This document shows, one piece after another, positions 21,340 to 34,033 of a DNA stretch of 48,560 nt (positions are counted from its first letter, which is position 1; each line of letters opens with the position of its first letter). The position numbers were made by a program, and so were the translations under genes. The notes below the pieces were generated by a model. The model made no database searches and was not told the origin of the DNA. It worked only from the letters and a program-made list of their open reading frames with translations. Source of the stretch: Saccoglossus kowalevskii (Eukaryota > Hemichordata > Enteropneusta > Harrimaniidae); assembly GCF_000003605.2 (NCBI RefSeq), contig NW_003120918.1, positions 346,543-395,102 of the forward strand. Direction: 5' to 3'.

Positions 21340-22981
21340 AGCAAGTAAAACAAAAGGTTAACAATACTATTAAATAATGTTTGTTTGTATATCATTATTT
21401 ATATTCCCTTCGCCAAATGTCTCTACTTCGACACAGTTTTGTCCAATAGAAAGAAGGATAAGGTGATTGTTTGTACTGCCTCATTTATGCTAGGCAATGT
21501 ATTTGTATACAACAGTAAAAAACAACAAAACTACACGTTGTTTGTGTCGCCCAAGATTCAGCTTGTGTATTTGCACCTAGTCACTGCAGAGAGGAGATGG
21601 GTGTGTGGTGTCGTGTTCACTGTAGAGCATAGGTAACAATTAAATTGGAATGAAATATTTGTTATCACCAGCGAACAATATCTTGATTTATTTAATACAC
21701 TCTATCGGCATTTAATAGTTTCACGCAGGAGACCCACTCCTTCCTATTATGACGGCAAATATTTTCATCTCCTATACAAAAATAGGCTACAGAAAACAAC
21801 GTAATTTTGAAACACGTTGAAATTGCTACATGCCATTTAGCGAATATGAAACAATGCTTGAATTAACAGAATCAAAATTTATTGAAAGTGTCACCAATCT
21901 CATTAATCTTTACTTTTTAAATTAGACAATTAGAAATTAGGTAAAATAACAAGCTAGCTATAAATACATATTGACAGTATACTCTGTCCCGCTTCATTTT
22001 ATACAGAGAAATCGAAAGAAAAATGAAGATTTCAACTCGACCTACAGCTTGAGTACAGTCTCGTTGCTACGATGTAGATTGGTATGTGCCTGAAATCGTA
22101 CAATGGCTACACAGTAATGTGTTTACTTTGTATACTAGCTTTTATACTAGAACTAAATGTACTTATCATTTTAATCAATGTTGTACTCTATTGCAGTTAA
22201 AAAAGGGCAAATGTCAAGTCGCTTTAAATACCAGTGTAGGTTATAAAAATGATATCATGATTGATTGTGATATGACGTACATCGCGTTTATCCGACTAAA
22301 TCTAACATAATATATAAGAACAAACCTTTAGTCCTGACGTCTACTACGTCCCATTTATTACCAAACGCTTCAGCGTGGTATTAAGAGTTTGCTTTCATGG
22401 GCGGGTGATACCCGGAATTAGCGGGACCAGCGCAATATAAACGTGACCTTGATAATGGGATTGTTTTCCCCCCAGTGTTCAAATAATAGAAGCTGATATT
22501 TTTGGGCTTTAATTGAAACACAAGACGAAAGTATTAGATGGATTACAAAAGAGGCTATAGTTAATATGGGCAAATGATTTGCTTGAGCCATTGGTAAATG
22601 TACGAAATTGATTTTGCTGTGATAATGTATACATGTATGTACAATTATGTGAATATAGTGATGTGTGTTATAGGAAGTAGGTGATGTCTTAAGTCTTTTG
22701 GTTATGTCATTTGAATCAAGAGGGAGAGGTTGAAGTACTTGATCGGAAAGAATGATTATATTTGTTCTTTGGCAGTGAATGGCTTATTTGTACTTGACTG
22801 TCGACCCACCCACCACTCGATTGTAATTTGGCCAGTTGCTATTAGACATCACTAGCATGACTAGTTGGAAGACAACCATCTAAGAGTAGTGTGAATAAAA
22901 TAATCATCTGTAATGAACAAGGAAATAATAAAGTTTTTATTTTTTATCTTAACCAACAATAAACAAGTCATTGAAAATGAC
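21340..22981. other. Spacer upstream of the kinase gene
   Basis: No coding exon recognised. The promoter and first UTR exon of the kinase gene probably lie here. The GC-richer part at 22330-22450 is a candidate. Short open frames at 21385 and 22086 show no motifs. Confidence 0.35.
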
Positions 22982-23926
22982 AGTCCCTGTTAAATTTTTG
23001 AAAATTCTTTTTGTGCTCGTCATATTAAAGTGGAGGGGGAGTCGCGAGTGTGTCCTTGAAACTTGAGTCCAAAGAGGCGTATACAACAGATTGTTTATTT
23101 ACATCAAATTCGAACATGCGTTGCGTGACGACCCCTTCGGTTTAAGACATAGCAAAGAAAAACATAGATCACAAGTGAAAGCATGTCCAAGTTATCACAT
23201 TTTAAACAAACAAGATCAAATTTGATAAAATTGCAAATTGAATTGACATGTACATGTATCCATTTATGACATTCTAAATATCAATAAAAATGATACATGG
23301 GTGACAGAGATATAATAATATGGCCAAAAATAAAATAAAAACAACCGTTGTTCGGCCATCTTTGATCTGATTGTGAAAAAAGTGACATGTATGATTTATG
23401 TGCCAAATACGAATGAAAATGATACATAAATATTGGAAATATAGTAGTAAGGCCAAAAAAGTCAGATGGCTGTCAATCCGCCATCTTTGATCCAATTTTG
23501 AAACAAATTGTCATGGATATGTATCCTAACATGTATAAAGTATATGCAAAATTTTAATGAAAACTGATAAAGCATGTCCAAGATACCACATTTAAAAATA
23601 CATGCCTGATAGTCGGCCATCTTTGATCCAATTGCAAAAGAAATTGTCATGGACATGTATCCTAACATTTATAATCCATGTACCAAATTTGAATGAAAAC
23701 TGACAAAGCATGTCCAAACTAGAACTTTTTCAAAAAACATTTTGTATCGAATCGCTAAACCATTGTATGTGCATATGTCCCACTTAAAGTACTAGGCACA
23801 TGCAAAGAATGAACAGAATCGGTCCAAAGGATTCTGAAATATGACTCCGGAAGGACGCACGTACCCACGGACGGACGGAGACCAAATTATAAGTCCCCGT
23901 TTTCGGACTTCGTCCGAACGGGGACT
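22982..23926 (-). mobile_element. Hairpin-ended element with tandem repeats (type A)
   Basis: 945 bp with inverted ends: AGTCCCTGTT at 22982-22991 and AACGGGGACT at 23917-23926 (9 of 10). The right end forms a hairpin (23892-23926: AGTCCCCG and TTCGGAC pairing with GTCCGAA and CGGGGACT, loop TTC). Next to it is a short ACGGACGGACGG repeat. The middle has three imperfect units of about 126-134 bp, each with GGCCATCTTTGAT (23353, 23479, 23613). There is no coding capacity. The element reads naturally from right to left. The family is not identified. Confidence 0.6.
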
Positions 23927-24161
23927 AACAACAAGTTTACAAAAACATTCGAGTAAGAATAAAGTAAAAATAATTGTCAGGTTTAACCAATGCAGGAGAT
24001 GCAGGTGATGGTTGAATTATCTCGCCTGGAAGAAAATAAATGAATGATTTGAGTAAGGTGATAAGTAGAGGAATGTTCAATAGGAAGAACATTGTTGAAA
24101 TAGATTGGAAATGATTGGATTTTCGATAATTAAATCATGAGGCGCATTGTAAATAACTGGC

Positions 24162-24204
24162 GAGAGGATGCTGAAAGCACTACCGTGCATTCAAGCATCC
24201 TCTC
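24162..24204. other. 43-nt near-perfect hairpin
   Basis: GAGAGGATGCT pairs with AGCATCCTCTC (11 bp), then a single bulged A, GAA with TTC, one A-A mismatch, GCAC with GTGC, and a TACC loop: 18 paired bases over 43 nt. It is shorter than a normal animal pre-miRNA. The function is unknown. Confidence 0.6.
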
Positions 24205-24436
24205 ATTGAAAATAAACACAGGTTATGCACATTTACATTATAATGAGGTAAATTAGTGTTATGATTAAATCTGGTATGATGTGCATGAAACGAAAGCGTT
24301 GATGGAAGACCCAAATGATAGTTATCACCATGACAATCAATTTGGTAGTAGGCATATTGCCAAAATATTATATCTTGTTGTTTTCAAAAAGTATATGTGC
24401 AGCAACAATAAACTGTGAAAAACCAGTAGTTAGCTC

Positions 24437-24545
24437 AGTGTTCTCCACGAGGGGTTTAAGAGGGGCGCTGCGCTCATCTTTAATTTATTTTCGCCCCTAG
24501 TAATTTGTAGCGCTACTCTATTTATCTTCAGCGCCCTCCTTAGTT
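24437..24545 (+). mobile_element. hAT-like element terminus (single end)
   Basis: CAGTGTTCTCC at about 24438 equals the first 11 bases of the terminal repeat of the element at 4367-5588. It is followed by a GC-rich part with CGCTGCGC, GCGCCC and CGCCCCT. No matching opposite end was found downstream, so it is a truncated or strongly diverged copy. Confidence 0.4.
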
Positions 24546-27500
24546 TTCGGTGAACAGATGTTTCACGAGTCCCGGAAGATGTCCCGACGACGTTATTGAG
24601 AGACCTCTTATTAACTGACAGGCGATAAAACAAAAAAAAACTAAGAGACAAATAGTGGCATAGGTGACAACTAGGACAATGGATTGGATGTCTGGGGAAA
24701 ACAACTGGCTGAATAAATAAACAAAAAAACAATGGCTAATCACGCAATGGGAGAGTCAAAATAAGTTTCCTCATCATTCCTGAATTAGCTTAGATACTTA
24801 AGGTAGAGATGCAGGTTCGTGGGCACTTGGGAGTGAATTTTTTTTTTGCTTTTTATTATCCAAACAGTCTTAGTTATATACTGTTAAAATTGTGTAGAAT
24901 TGTGAATAGTGGAACATACTTAAAACACGATTTTAAAATATAGATAACAGGTGCAAACATTCTCTCTTTTGAATGCTTAACAAGATTTAGCAAGGCTGTA
25001 CATAAATAAATAATACATAAATAATGAAAAAAAGAAATGACGGGATCTCCATATTATGCACTATATTTAACTTTTAACAAAACGATAATACATTTAAATT
25101 TGGAACTGTTACAACAATTTTTATTATGAGCATTAGCAAACTTCTTACTCAGTGAATTGTTATGCAAATTAGCAATTACCTTAGCTTCTTGTTAGTGGAC
25201 ATCCCAGAACTTTAAAAAAATAGCTCCCAGACGCTTTGACCTTTTGTTTTAAAATTTTCACAAATGATTGACAAAACGCCGTCGGGGCATTGTTATTGGT
25301 TGAATAGTGTTACAACAATCGTACAGACAACTAGCCTGGGTGTTAATTTATGCATAAACGTGAAGTAGTGAAATTTGAGCTGCTGCCCTGCAAAATTGAC
25401 AACTGGTAGACAGTTTTCAAGACGACACTTTCTTTATAGTAAACAGATGTACCCATTAACCAATTTTGACAGGAAACAGAAGCGTGCTTTAGGAGCTAAT
25501 GTTTTACATCACTTTTCACACAAAAAAAACACATTTTTGTGCATATTTCAAACTACAGTGTCCATAAAAAAATACTAACAACATTTTAAAATTCATACAA
25601 TAAGCTTCCCGAAAACATATAGTTTTGTGGACAAGAAAGGTCATCTTGGTTTCCTAATTAACTAATTAAAATACCTGTCAGGTAAACTGCATCTCTACCT
25701 CAAGAACAGAAGGACCAACAACAATTTATTGGTTCAATTACTTGTTACTTGTCTATTATTGGTGAAAAGTAAAAAGAATCATCAAAAGAATCACCGAAGC
25801 AAAACGTACGGTAAACACTGAAACAACGTGGATGACACTGTATCTGATTTGACTTTTGTCCTCAGTACCCATAATGCAATCAATATAATGATCAATTTAT
25901 TTACAGTTATCGGATTCGATTCGATTATTTCTTTTAAATTGTTTTTGTTATGTGAAAATATTTTTCTTCTTATTACTTGAGTTTTTCAACTATTACAATA
26001 TGTCAGTGCATTTATAAAACTTATGAAAATGAAAATACTTGAAAGAAATTTAAAAGAAATGAATGAAAGGCTAGAATCTCACAACTTGTTCCATTACAGA
26101 GAATAAAATGTGTATTCTTCATCTGTCAAAGTTGATATTTTTTACATCAAGTGGTTTAATTTATTCATCAAAAAGAACATTAATATAGTTGTACTTGTAC
26201 ACAGTAATCGAGGTTGATGTAAATATAATTTTTACAGAACACTGTAAATATTTACAACATTGTACAAGACAGTACTATAAGGGTATCGTACAAATATACC
26301 CCCTTACTTTTAGGCTATTGTATGTCCATTCAGAATGAATAGGATATAAAGTAGGTGCAAAGAGACTATATGAAATGTAATTGTACTTCATATGAATATC
26401 ATTGATGATATCAATCCCATCAGACTGATAGAAAACGTGAAAGTAATGAATTTATCGCATGACAATGGCAATGTGCCATCTGACATATAACCGGAGTGAA
26501 ATGACATGTGCAAAGACAGCATTGTTGGTTTGCATAAGACATCCCACACACATGCTATAAAGAGTAAAATCTGAGTAATGAAAATGAGTCAATATCAAAC
26601 CAGAAACATAGAATGTAAATACATGGACCTGTTTTTACAGAATACCAGTTCATCCCTCATTATTTATGTGGAACATGTTAAAAAGATCTCAAACCATTAT
26701 GAGGACAATGAAAAACAAATTTGGTGTTTCCAGTATTAGGGTAAAAAATATTGGGTAGTTGGGATTTAATTATTTTTGATTATTTTTTCCCACCATGTTC
26801 AGTCTACATCAATTACAATCATTTTAAACAATTGTTTTTTTACATGATGATATTAATATCAACTTTTGTTCATTTTAGAAAAAGGTAACTCATTTCCATA
26901 AAAATAAAATTTCGCCTTAACAACAAATAACAACACATGCCATTGTTCAAGGTTGAGATGAGTGGCATGAACTGTTGATCAGTGGCACCATTTCAACAAG
27001 AGTTGGCAGAGCCATCTCGATGCTGGGAAAGTAAGAGTATTTCAAGGTGTGTTTTGGAGCAATGGATTGGCGAGCAGGCAGAAAAACAATTTCAAAAACT
27101 TTGACTTTGTTTCAATGAAAACTTGAAGTATACATGAGGGTACGTGTTATTATTTATTTATTTTGGAAACTCAATTTTTAACTGAAGGAATTAAACTAAA
27201 TTAAATAATCTTGTTTGTTTATTTTGAACTTTAGAAATGACTACTGTTCAACTCGGGACGTTTAATTGTACATAGCGTATGTTACTATGACAATCACCCA
27301 ATTCAAAAAAAACAAACAAAAACAGTCGACAATGACTAAATGCATGGCCACAGCCAAATCATTGTTTAATTGAAATAAAAACAAATCAAAGAAAACAGAG
27401 AAGGAAGAAAAACACGAGCGATGTAGTCGAATGACAGGCATTACGGCAGCCATGTTTGTTTCACCTCGATCAATACAGTATTACTCATTATGCACTATTC

Positions 27501-30500
27501 CCATTAGCGTGGGTATGTGGAAGTTCATAGCCAAGCGTACTGCGTTCAAGAACAAGGTAAGAAATTACGTGACGAGACCATCCCGATTTGCCGTAGATTT
27601 CCGGGTTCAGGTGCGTTTCATACAAGAAGATCGATACGAACTACAACGCCGAGTGTAGTAGACATAATCCCGATGGCAATAGGACGTTCGAAGTAAGCTA
27701 ATACATTTGATTTATACTAGACGAAGTAAATGGAAATCACTTCAGTCGAAAACACAAACGTATTTAAATGAGTTGGTAAACAAGAGACGATGGCAACTCC
27801 ACGTTGTGGCAGATTTACACACTACTACAGCTCGACTAAAGTTTACAAACACCACGGTCAGTCACACACACAAAGTCCCCCAAATGCAGCAAAGGGATTT
27901 TTAAATGCACGGGGAAACACGTGACGAAGAATTGTGCATACTCCACGTTATGACGCAGCGTGAAAATGGCAATTTAAACTTTGCTTGCAGATTTTTTTCC
28001 GGGGCTGATTTACATAATACTACAGTACGATAACACGGCCAGTCACACAAAATCCATCAAAGGGGAACTGAAATTCGTATAATGTCAAAACAGTACTATG
28101 ATTTCACAACTTTCGAAATACGTTCGCTTTTATCGATGTCCACTGTACACCAGTAAAAGTCTTCCCGTTCGCAAGAACACAAAGTCTAAACTATCAAAAA
28201 TTCGTAACTCATAATTCGAGTGATGGTATAACAAAATAACTCAAAAATAAATTCAATCCATCGAAAAAATATAAAAAACATTTTCATAAACAATTTGTAT
28301 TGTATAAACACGCTTTGAAAAAAAACCAAGATTCATAAACATAAATCTATTTGAATATATTGTCACTACAAATTACACAATACTTATTTTCTAATGGAGT
28401 TTCTTCACAGCACAAACTATTGGAATCCATGCACACGTGTGAGTACTTCCGTGACACATTTTATAGCTACGCTCAAAATAGTCCATCATTTATTGCGCAA
28501 CTGTGACCAAACGGCAACATTTTGTTTACATCCACACATTTTCATAAAATCTCCATGCACTTTTTGACCTTTCATAAGTAAAATACACTACAATTTACTC
28601 CAGAAAAACAATTTTTCTGGTACATTCCTACATTCTTGCATACTAATGAGGGGTTCAGACACATTCCAAGCAATTTTCTTGGACTGATAACAAAGCCGGT
28701 CAATCCTTTCCCAGCAAAAATGACAGCTGGCGACAGCAAAACTTTCACTGATGTACATGTGTATGTAGACATGAGCACAAGGAATTGGCCCCCACCAGTT
28801 TCTGCCTAATTTATGAAAGTTATGTACATTCCTGCTGTGGCCATTTACCTACAATAGCAACATCACAAGCATGATAAAGGCAATCTGATGTACACATTGC
28901 AGCTCTTGCTGCTTCTTGCATGTGACAAAAATTCACCTAAATTACAAGAAAATTGTAGTGGGGCAAACAATGGTCATGAAAAAATAAGAATGAGTACAGC
29001 CAGCCATCATGCCTATGTGGTGAATGAAATGTAATTATTGCATGGCTTTCTGCTCAATATTATACAGTGTGTGGTAGCCTATGCCGAATAATCAATGGCG
29101 TTGTCACAAATGATCATGAAGATTAATCATGATCACACACTTCATATACACTATAACATTACATTAATAGGCAAAAACTATAAATTATACCCATGCTCTA
29201 GACATGGCTACGTCCGAGGTCATCATTTTGCTAATGCCATTCTTGCAATTTCATTATTTCTAGCTGCATAGACCAGATTAATATACAAGGATTTAGACAC
29301 ATCTGCCTTATTTTGGTTTTAGATGCTATTTTATTGAGATGCATCGTGACAACTGTGGCCGTGGAGGACCGGTAGGTTAGGTAACTAGTCGCACCGTGCA
29401 TGTGCACATCACACAAATCATATGAGTTCACAGGCCATAGGCCTAGTAAATCGCTGTCATCAATTTTGTACGATGCAATATTTGGCAATTTATTTTTGAC
29501 TATTAGATTCCCTGATTCATGACATCATGTGCCAATAAATCCTGAAAATCGGCTTTGCTAAGCGATGAGTCGTTTAGGTCATAACACTGCATGATTATAG
29601 CATGGTGTGAGTTTTAGAGTTAAGAATATATTAAAATTTGTGGAAAAGGGCAAGAGAAATTACCTTTAGTACAATGTCTGTACGGCGTCCTGGGCTGGCT
29701 GGCAAAATAATCTACGTCATCGAAAGATGCGTGTACGTGTACTGTAGACTATTTCCATGACGCTGCATTGCGTGAGTCGACGTCACGATTTTTGCGTATA
29801 TCAATTTTTCTGCGCTTTTTTAACAAATAATTCACTTTTTTCTCCTGGGAAAACGTCGTCAATCTTATTTATTAACATGAATTTGTCTTGACAGCGCAAA
29901 TTATACCCAAATAAGCGTCTTTGGTTGATTTCTGGCACCCAAAATTGATTGTCGGCTCATTCCTAATTACGCGTTTAGAAATGACCTGGTGATCCAAAAT
30001 TGACCTCGCTTGAAAATACTGCCGCCTACGGCGGGTTCGTATTGAAATTGCATGATGTGCGATGTTTTTTTTTTACTGAAACGCTCCTAATGGTTGAATC
30101 CCGGGTTCGAAGGAGAATGTAACAGCGCACCACGTGATTCGTTTGGATACAATGGTGAAATATTGGCACGACAGGCCCCTGTCTGATCTCGGTGGAACGT
30201 TTCGCAGTCATACCACGGTTCTTTTTTAGTACGTAGTTTAAATTTATGTTGAAGTTCCTCTACAGAATTGTGCATTGGCAAGCATATATAGTATACATAA
30301 ATTATACATAAATTAAATTTAGATTTTAGGTTTTATTTCTGACCGTGACGAGATCACTCAACTTAAACACTGCCCGCCACACTTCGACAAACTGGGATTA
30401 TATAGACCAATGAAAATAGTGCATTACTTGTGACAAACTGAGTAGTGTTAATTATACACTTCCATATCTGCACTGAAGAAAGGATAAAATATTGTCGAAG

Positions 30501-31946
30501 CGCTTCGTCCTAACTTGGCACAATTCTCTCAAACTGCACAAAGTCTTGTTTCTACTAAGTGGGTTGGTAATGCAAGTTGTATAACTCTTCATGGCATGTC
30601 TGCATGCTCAGATTATTATGCCAAATATGGCCAAGTTTAACCGATGAATTGTATACGATATGATTGACAGTGTATCATACTGTTCGTTACAAAGTAATCA
30701 TATAGTTTCAATCAACTTACCCTATGTGTCAAATATCAGAACAATGCCGCAGCACAATACAAAGAATTAGAACAATAGTTTGGTAATACGCCGTTCAGCT
30801 ACACGGAAACTGTTGTTTGTATTGGCTACGTGTTATAACATGATTTTATGGCTACTTATTAACGTTAAATTAGCATAAAACGTAAACTGTAATAAACAAC
30901 TCAATCAAAACAACTCATAAATTGGGTATTACTGTATATGATATTTGTGTACACTGTATATCGAGGGAAACACTTAAAAAGTACTTTTTTCAAAATATAT
31001 AAATTTTCAATCAAACAAGTAGTGTTTTTGTTTTTAGCAACGTGAACTAATTTTTTTTAAAAAAATTAGACGATTAACATTGTAAACACACAAAAAACAC
31101 TAACGCTGTTATACGGGAACATAAATGTTTTCTGAAAGAGTTTATTGATTTGTCAACATTGTGCCACCATCAGTACTCTGTAAATCTAAGAGTTCTTGAT
31201 ACATTTCTTGCATCATTGTAAAATTCCGTTAAGTGTTATATTATTTAAGACATAATGTGTCTTTCCTTAAAATCGCAAATGAGTTATATTTCAACACTTT
31301 TTTTTTATTTTCACTGTTTTGGGGTAAAACATTTACAGTAGTTATAATCTTGTCCCCACTTTTCAAACACTTGAATTATTTATGATCTGTCTAATGATGA
31401 ACAGTGTATTCATCACTACTGTTATATGTTTGCATATAGAACATTGTGTAATTTTTTCCTTTAGAAATACTTTTACTAGACACACATTTTGAAAAAAAAT
31501 ATTTGTGGAATAGTGTCACAATCCGAATAATGAAAAGTGCATTTTAAAATGTGTTTCAACTGATAACATAATAACAATAATTAGCATCGATACGCATTAT
31601 GGAAATACATGTAAGATAGTTTTATTACTAAATATTAATATTGAATTGTCAACAGAAAATATTTGCCAAAATATATTATATAATCACAAAAAGCCAATGT
31701 TATAGGTAAAATATTTATAAATATTTAGACTAAATGTGAATAATTATTTTAGAAATTGTATGAGCAGTTTAAAAACAACAATTGTGACTAAAATAACCCC
31801 AATTATTTGCAAAAAAGAAATGAATTTGGAAATTTAATAACAATGAACCTGTGACTTTGTTATCATGTGAGATATCCAGTATCAAAGATGTCAAATTTTT
31901 TAACAAAATGACAAAAACATTTGCTTCACCCAAAGCTAGAATTTTT
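24546..31946. other. Long gene-poor AT-rich stretch
   Basis: No supported gene. Items seen: an open frame 27431-27556 ending in a strong AAG|GTAAGA donor (a possible lone exon, no motifs); a repeated segment of about 45 bp at 27813 and 28008 (GATTTACAYAMTACTACAG, then CGGYCAGTCACACA); a GC-richer part at 29680-30020 with GACGTCAC; and a CGAAGCGCTTCG palindrome near 30495 with an upstream CACTGAAGAAAGGAT. None of these gives a secure feature. Confidence 0.35.
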
Positions 31947-31989
31947 GACTCCCGTGTGCGAAGCACAAAAGGGAGTCTTTGCAGTTACC

Positions 31990-32034
31990 ATGTCTGTATG
32001 TCTGTATGTCTGTATGTCTGTATGTATGTATGTC
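31990..32034. repeat. (GTCTGTAT)n microsatellite
   Basis: Four to five copies of the 8-mer TGTCTGTA, then TATG copies, directly inside the left hairpin of the type B element. Confidence 0.9.
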
Positions 32035-32587
32035 ACTTTTTTGTTCCATCGTTATCTCAAGAACCACTAATCAAATTTTGTTGAAACTTGGTACATAGAT
32101 GCTCTGGGATAATGCGCAGAGTTGATTAGGTTTTGGTAAAAATCTATGAATATTAATTACCTAATTTGCATGATAATTAGCTGATTTTTAGCTGTTCCAA
32201 GACTGTTCCACTAATATCTGAAGAACCACTCATTGGATTTTGATGAAATTTGGCACATGGATGCTCTGAACTAGTGCGCAGATTTGATTAGTTTTGGGTA
32301 AAAATCTATGAATATTAATTACCTAATTTGCATGATAATTAACTGATTTTAAGCTGTTCTATGACTGTTCCACTGATTTTTGAAGAACCACTCATTGGAT
32401 TTCAATGAAACTTGGCACATGGATGCTCTGAACTAATGCACAGATTTGATTAGTTGTGGGTAAAAATCTGTTAATATTATTAATTACCTAATTTACATAA
32501 TGATTAATCAATTTTCTGCTTTTCCACTGATATCTCAAGTACTAATCATAACATTTCAATAAAACTTGGTACATAGGTGTCATATGA

Positions 32588-33294
32588 NNNNNNNNNNNNN
32601 NNNNNNNNNNNNNNNNNNNNNNNNNNNNNNNNNNNNNNNNNNNNNNNNNNNNNNNNNNNNNNNNNNNNNNNNNNNNNNNNNNNNNNNNNNNNNNNNNNNN
32701 NNNNNNNNNNNNNNNNNNNNNNNNNNNNNNNNNNNNNNNNNNNNNNNNNNNNNNNNNNNNNNNNNNNNNNNNNNNNNNNNNNNNNNNNNNNNNNNNNNNN
32801 NNNNNNNNNNNNNNNNNNNNNNNNNNNNNNNNNNNNNNNNNNNNNNNNNNNNNNNNNNNNNNNNNNNNNNNNNNNNNNNNNNNNNNNNNNNNNNNNNNNN
32901 NNNNNNNNNNNNNNNNNNNNNNNNNNNNNNNNNNNNNNNNNNNNNNNNNNNNNNNNNNNNNNNNNNNNNNNNNNNNNNNNNNNNNNNNNNNNNNNNNNNN
33001 NNNNNNNNNNNNNNNNNNNNNNNNNNNNNNNNNNNNNNNNNNNNNNNNNNNNNNNNNNNNNNNNNNNNNNNNNNNNNNNNNNNNNNNNNNNNNNNNNNNN
33101 NNNNNNNNNNNNNNNNNNNNNNNNNNNNNNNNNNNNNNNNNNNNNNNNNNNNNNNNNNNNNNNNNNNNNNNNNNNNNNNNNNNNNNNNNNNNNNNNNNNN
33201 NNNNNNNNNNNNNNNNNNNNNNNNNNNNNNNNNNNNNNNNNNNNNNNNNNNNNNNNNNNNNNNNNNNNNNNNNNNNNNNNNNNNNNNNNNNNNN
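32588..33294. other. Assembly gap (707 N)
   Basis: Run of N inside the tandem array. The phrases on both sides are 752 bases apart, about five array units, so the missing sequence is probably more of the same array. Open frames spanning it are artefacts. Confidence 0.98.
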
Positions 33295-34033
33295 TAATGA
33301 TCACGTTTCAATGAAACTTGGTACATAGTTACTTGAGGACTGTGCAGAGACCTAATTAGTTTTTGGGTAAATGTTTGTGCATATTAATCACCTTATTAGC
33401 ATAATTAGTTAATTTTCAGCTTTTCACCTGATATCTCAAGTACTAATCATCACATTTCAATGAGACTTGCGACATAGATATTCTAGGACTGTGCAGAGAC
33501 TTGATTAATTTTGGGATAAATAATTGTGCCTATTAATTACCTAATTTGCATAATTCGTTAATTTTTTGCTGTTCTATGATGTCTAAAAACCACTCATTCG
33601 ATTTCAATGAAACTTTTAAAGAGTACCCATCACATTTCAATGAACCTAAGACTATGCACCATATTAGTTTTTGGTAAATATTTATGCTTCTTAATCACCT
33701 AATTAACATAATTAATTAATATTGATATCTCAAGTATTGATCATCACATTTGAATAAAACTTGGTACATAAATGCTCTAGGACAATAGACAGTCTGATTA
33801 ATTTTGGGTTAAAATTTGTTCATATTAATTCTCTAATTAGCAAAATAATTAATATCTTTTTGGTTCTAATCACATTTCAATGAAACTTGGTACATTGTGC
33901 AGACCTTATTAGTTTTACACTTAAATCTGTTCATATTAGTTACCTTATTTGCAGCTATTCCATCAATATCTCAAGTATAAGTAATTTTGAATTAATTTTT
34001 AATGTGTCTCCAAAACTCTCAGCACACGGGAGT

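Larger units (their letters stand above)
31947..34033 (+). mobile_element. Hairpin-ended element with about 150-bp tandem repeats (type B), contains assembly gap
   Basis: The left end GACTCCCGTGTG (31947) is matched by inverted CACACGGGAGT at 34023-34033. The left end also folds on itself (GACTCCC with GGGAGTC at 31971-31977, inner GTG with CAC). It is followed by a GTCTGTAT simple repeat and a tandem array. The array phrase AAACTTGGTACATAG recurs near 32084, 32246, 32408, 32562, then after the gap near 33314, 33463, 33609, 33757 and 33883, with steps of 162, 162, 154, about 149, 146, 148 and 126. No coding capacity was found. The build is like that of 22982-23926. Confidence 0.65.

Noticed and set aside
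30090..30125. GGGTTCGAAGG resembling a tRNA B box
   Set aside because: No matching A box, acceptor stem or cloverleaf on either strand.
30470..30520. CACTGAAGAAAGGAT...GTCGAAGCGCTTCG resembling a ribozyme core or retroelement tail
   Set aside because: The stem between the CTGAAGA-like part and GAAG does not pair and the GAAA core is missing, so a hammerhead is not supported.
32546..33326. Four open frames of 243-252 residues across the gap
   Set aside because: They consist of N-derived X residues; artefacts.
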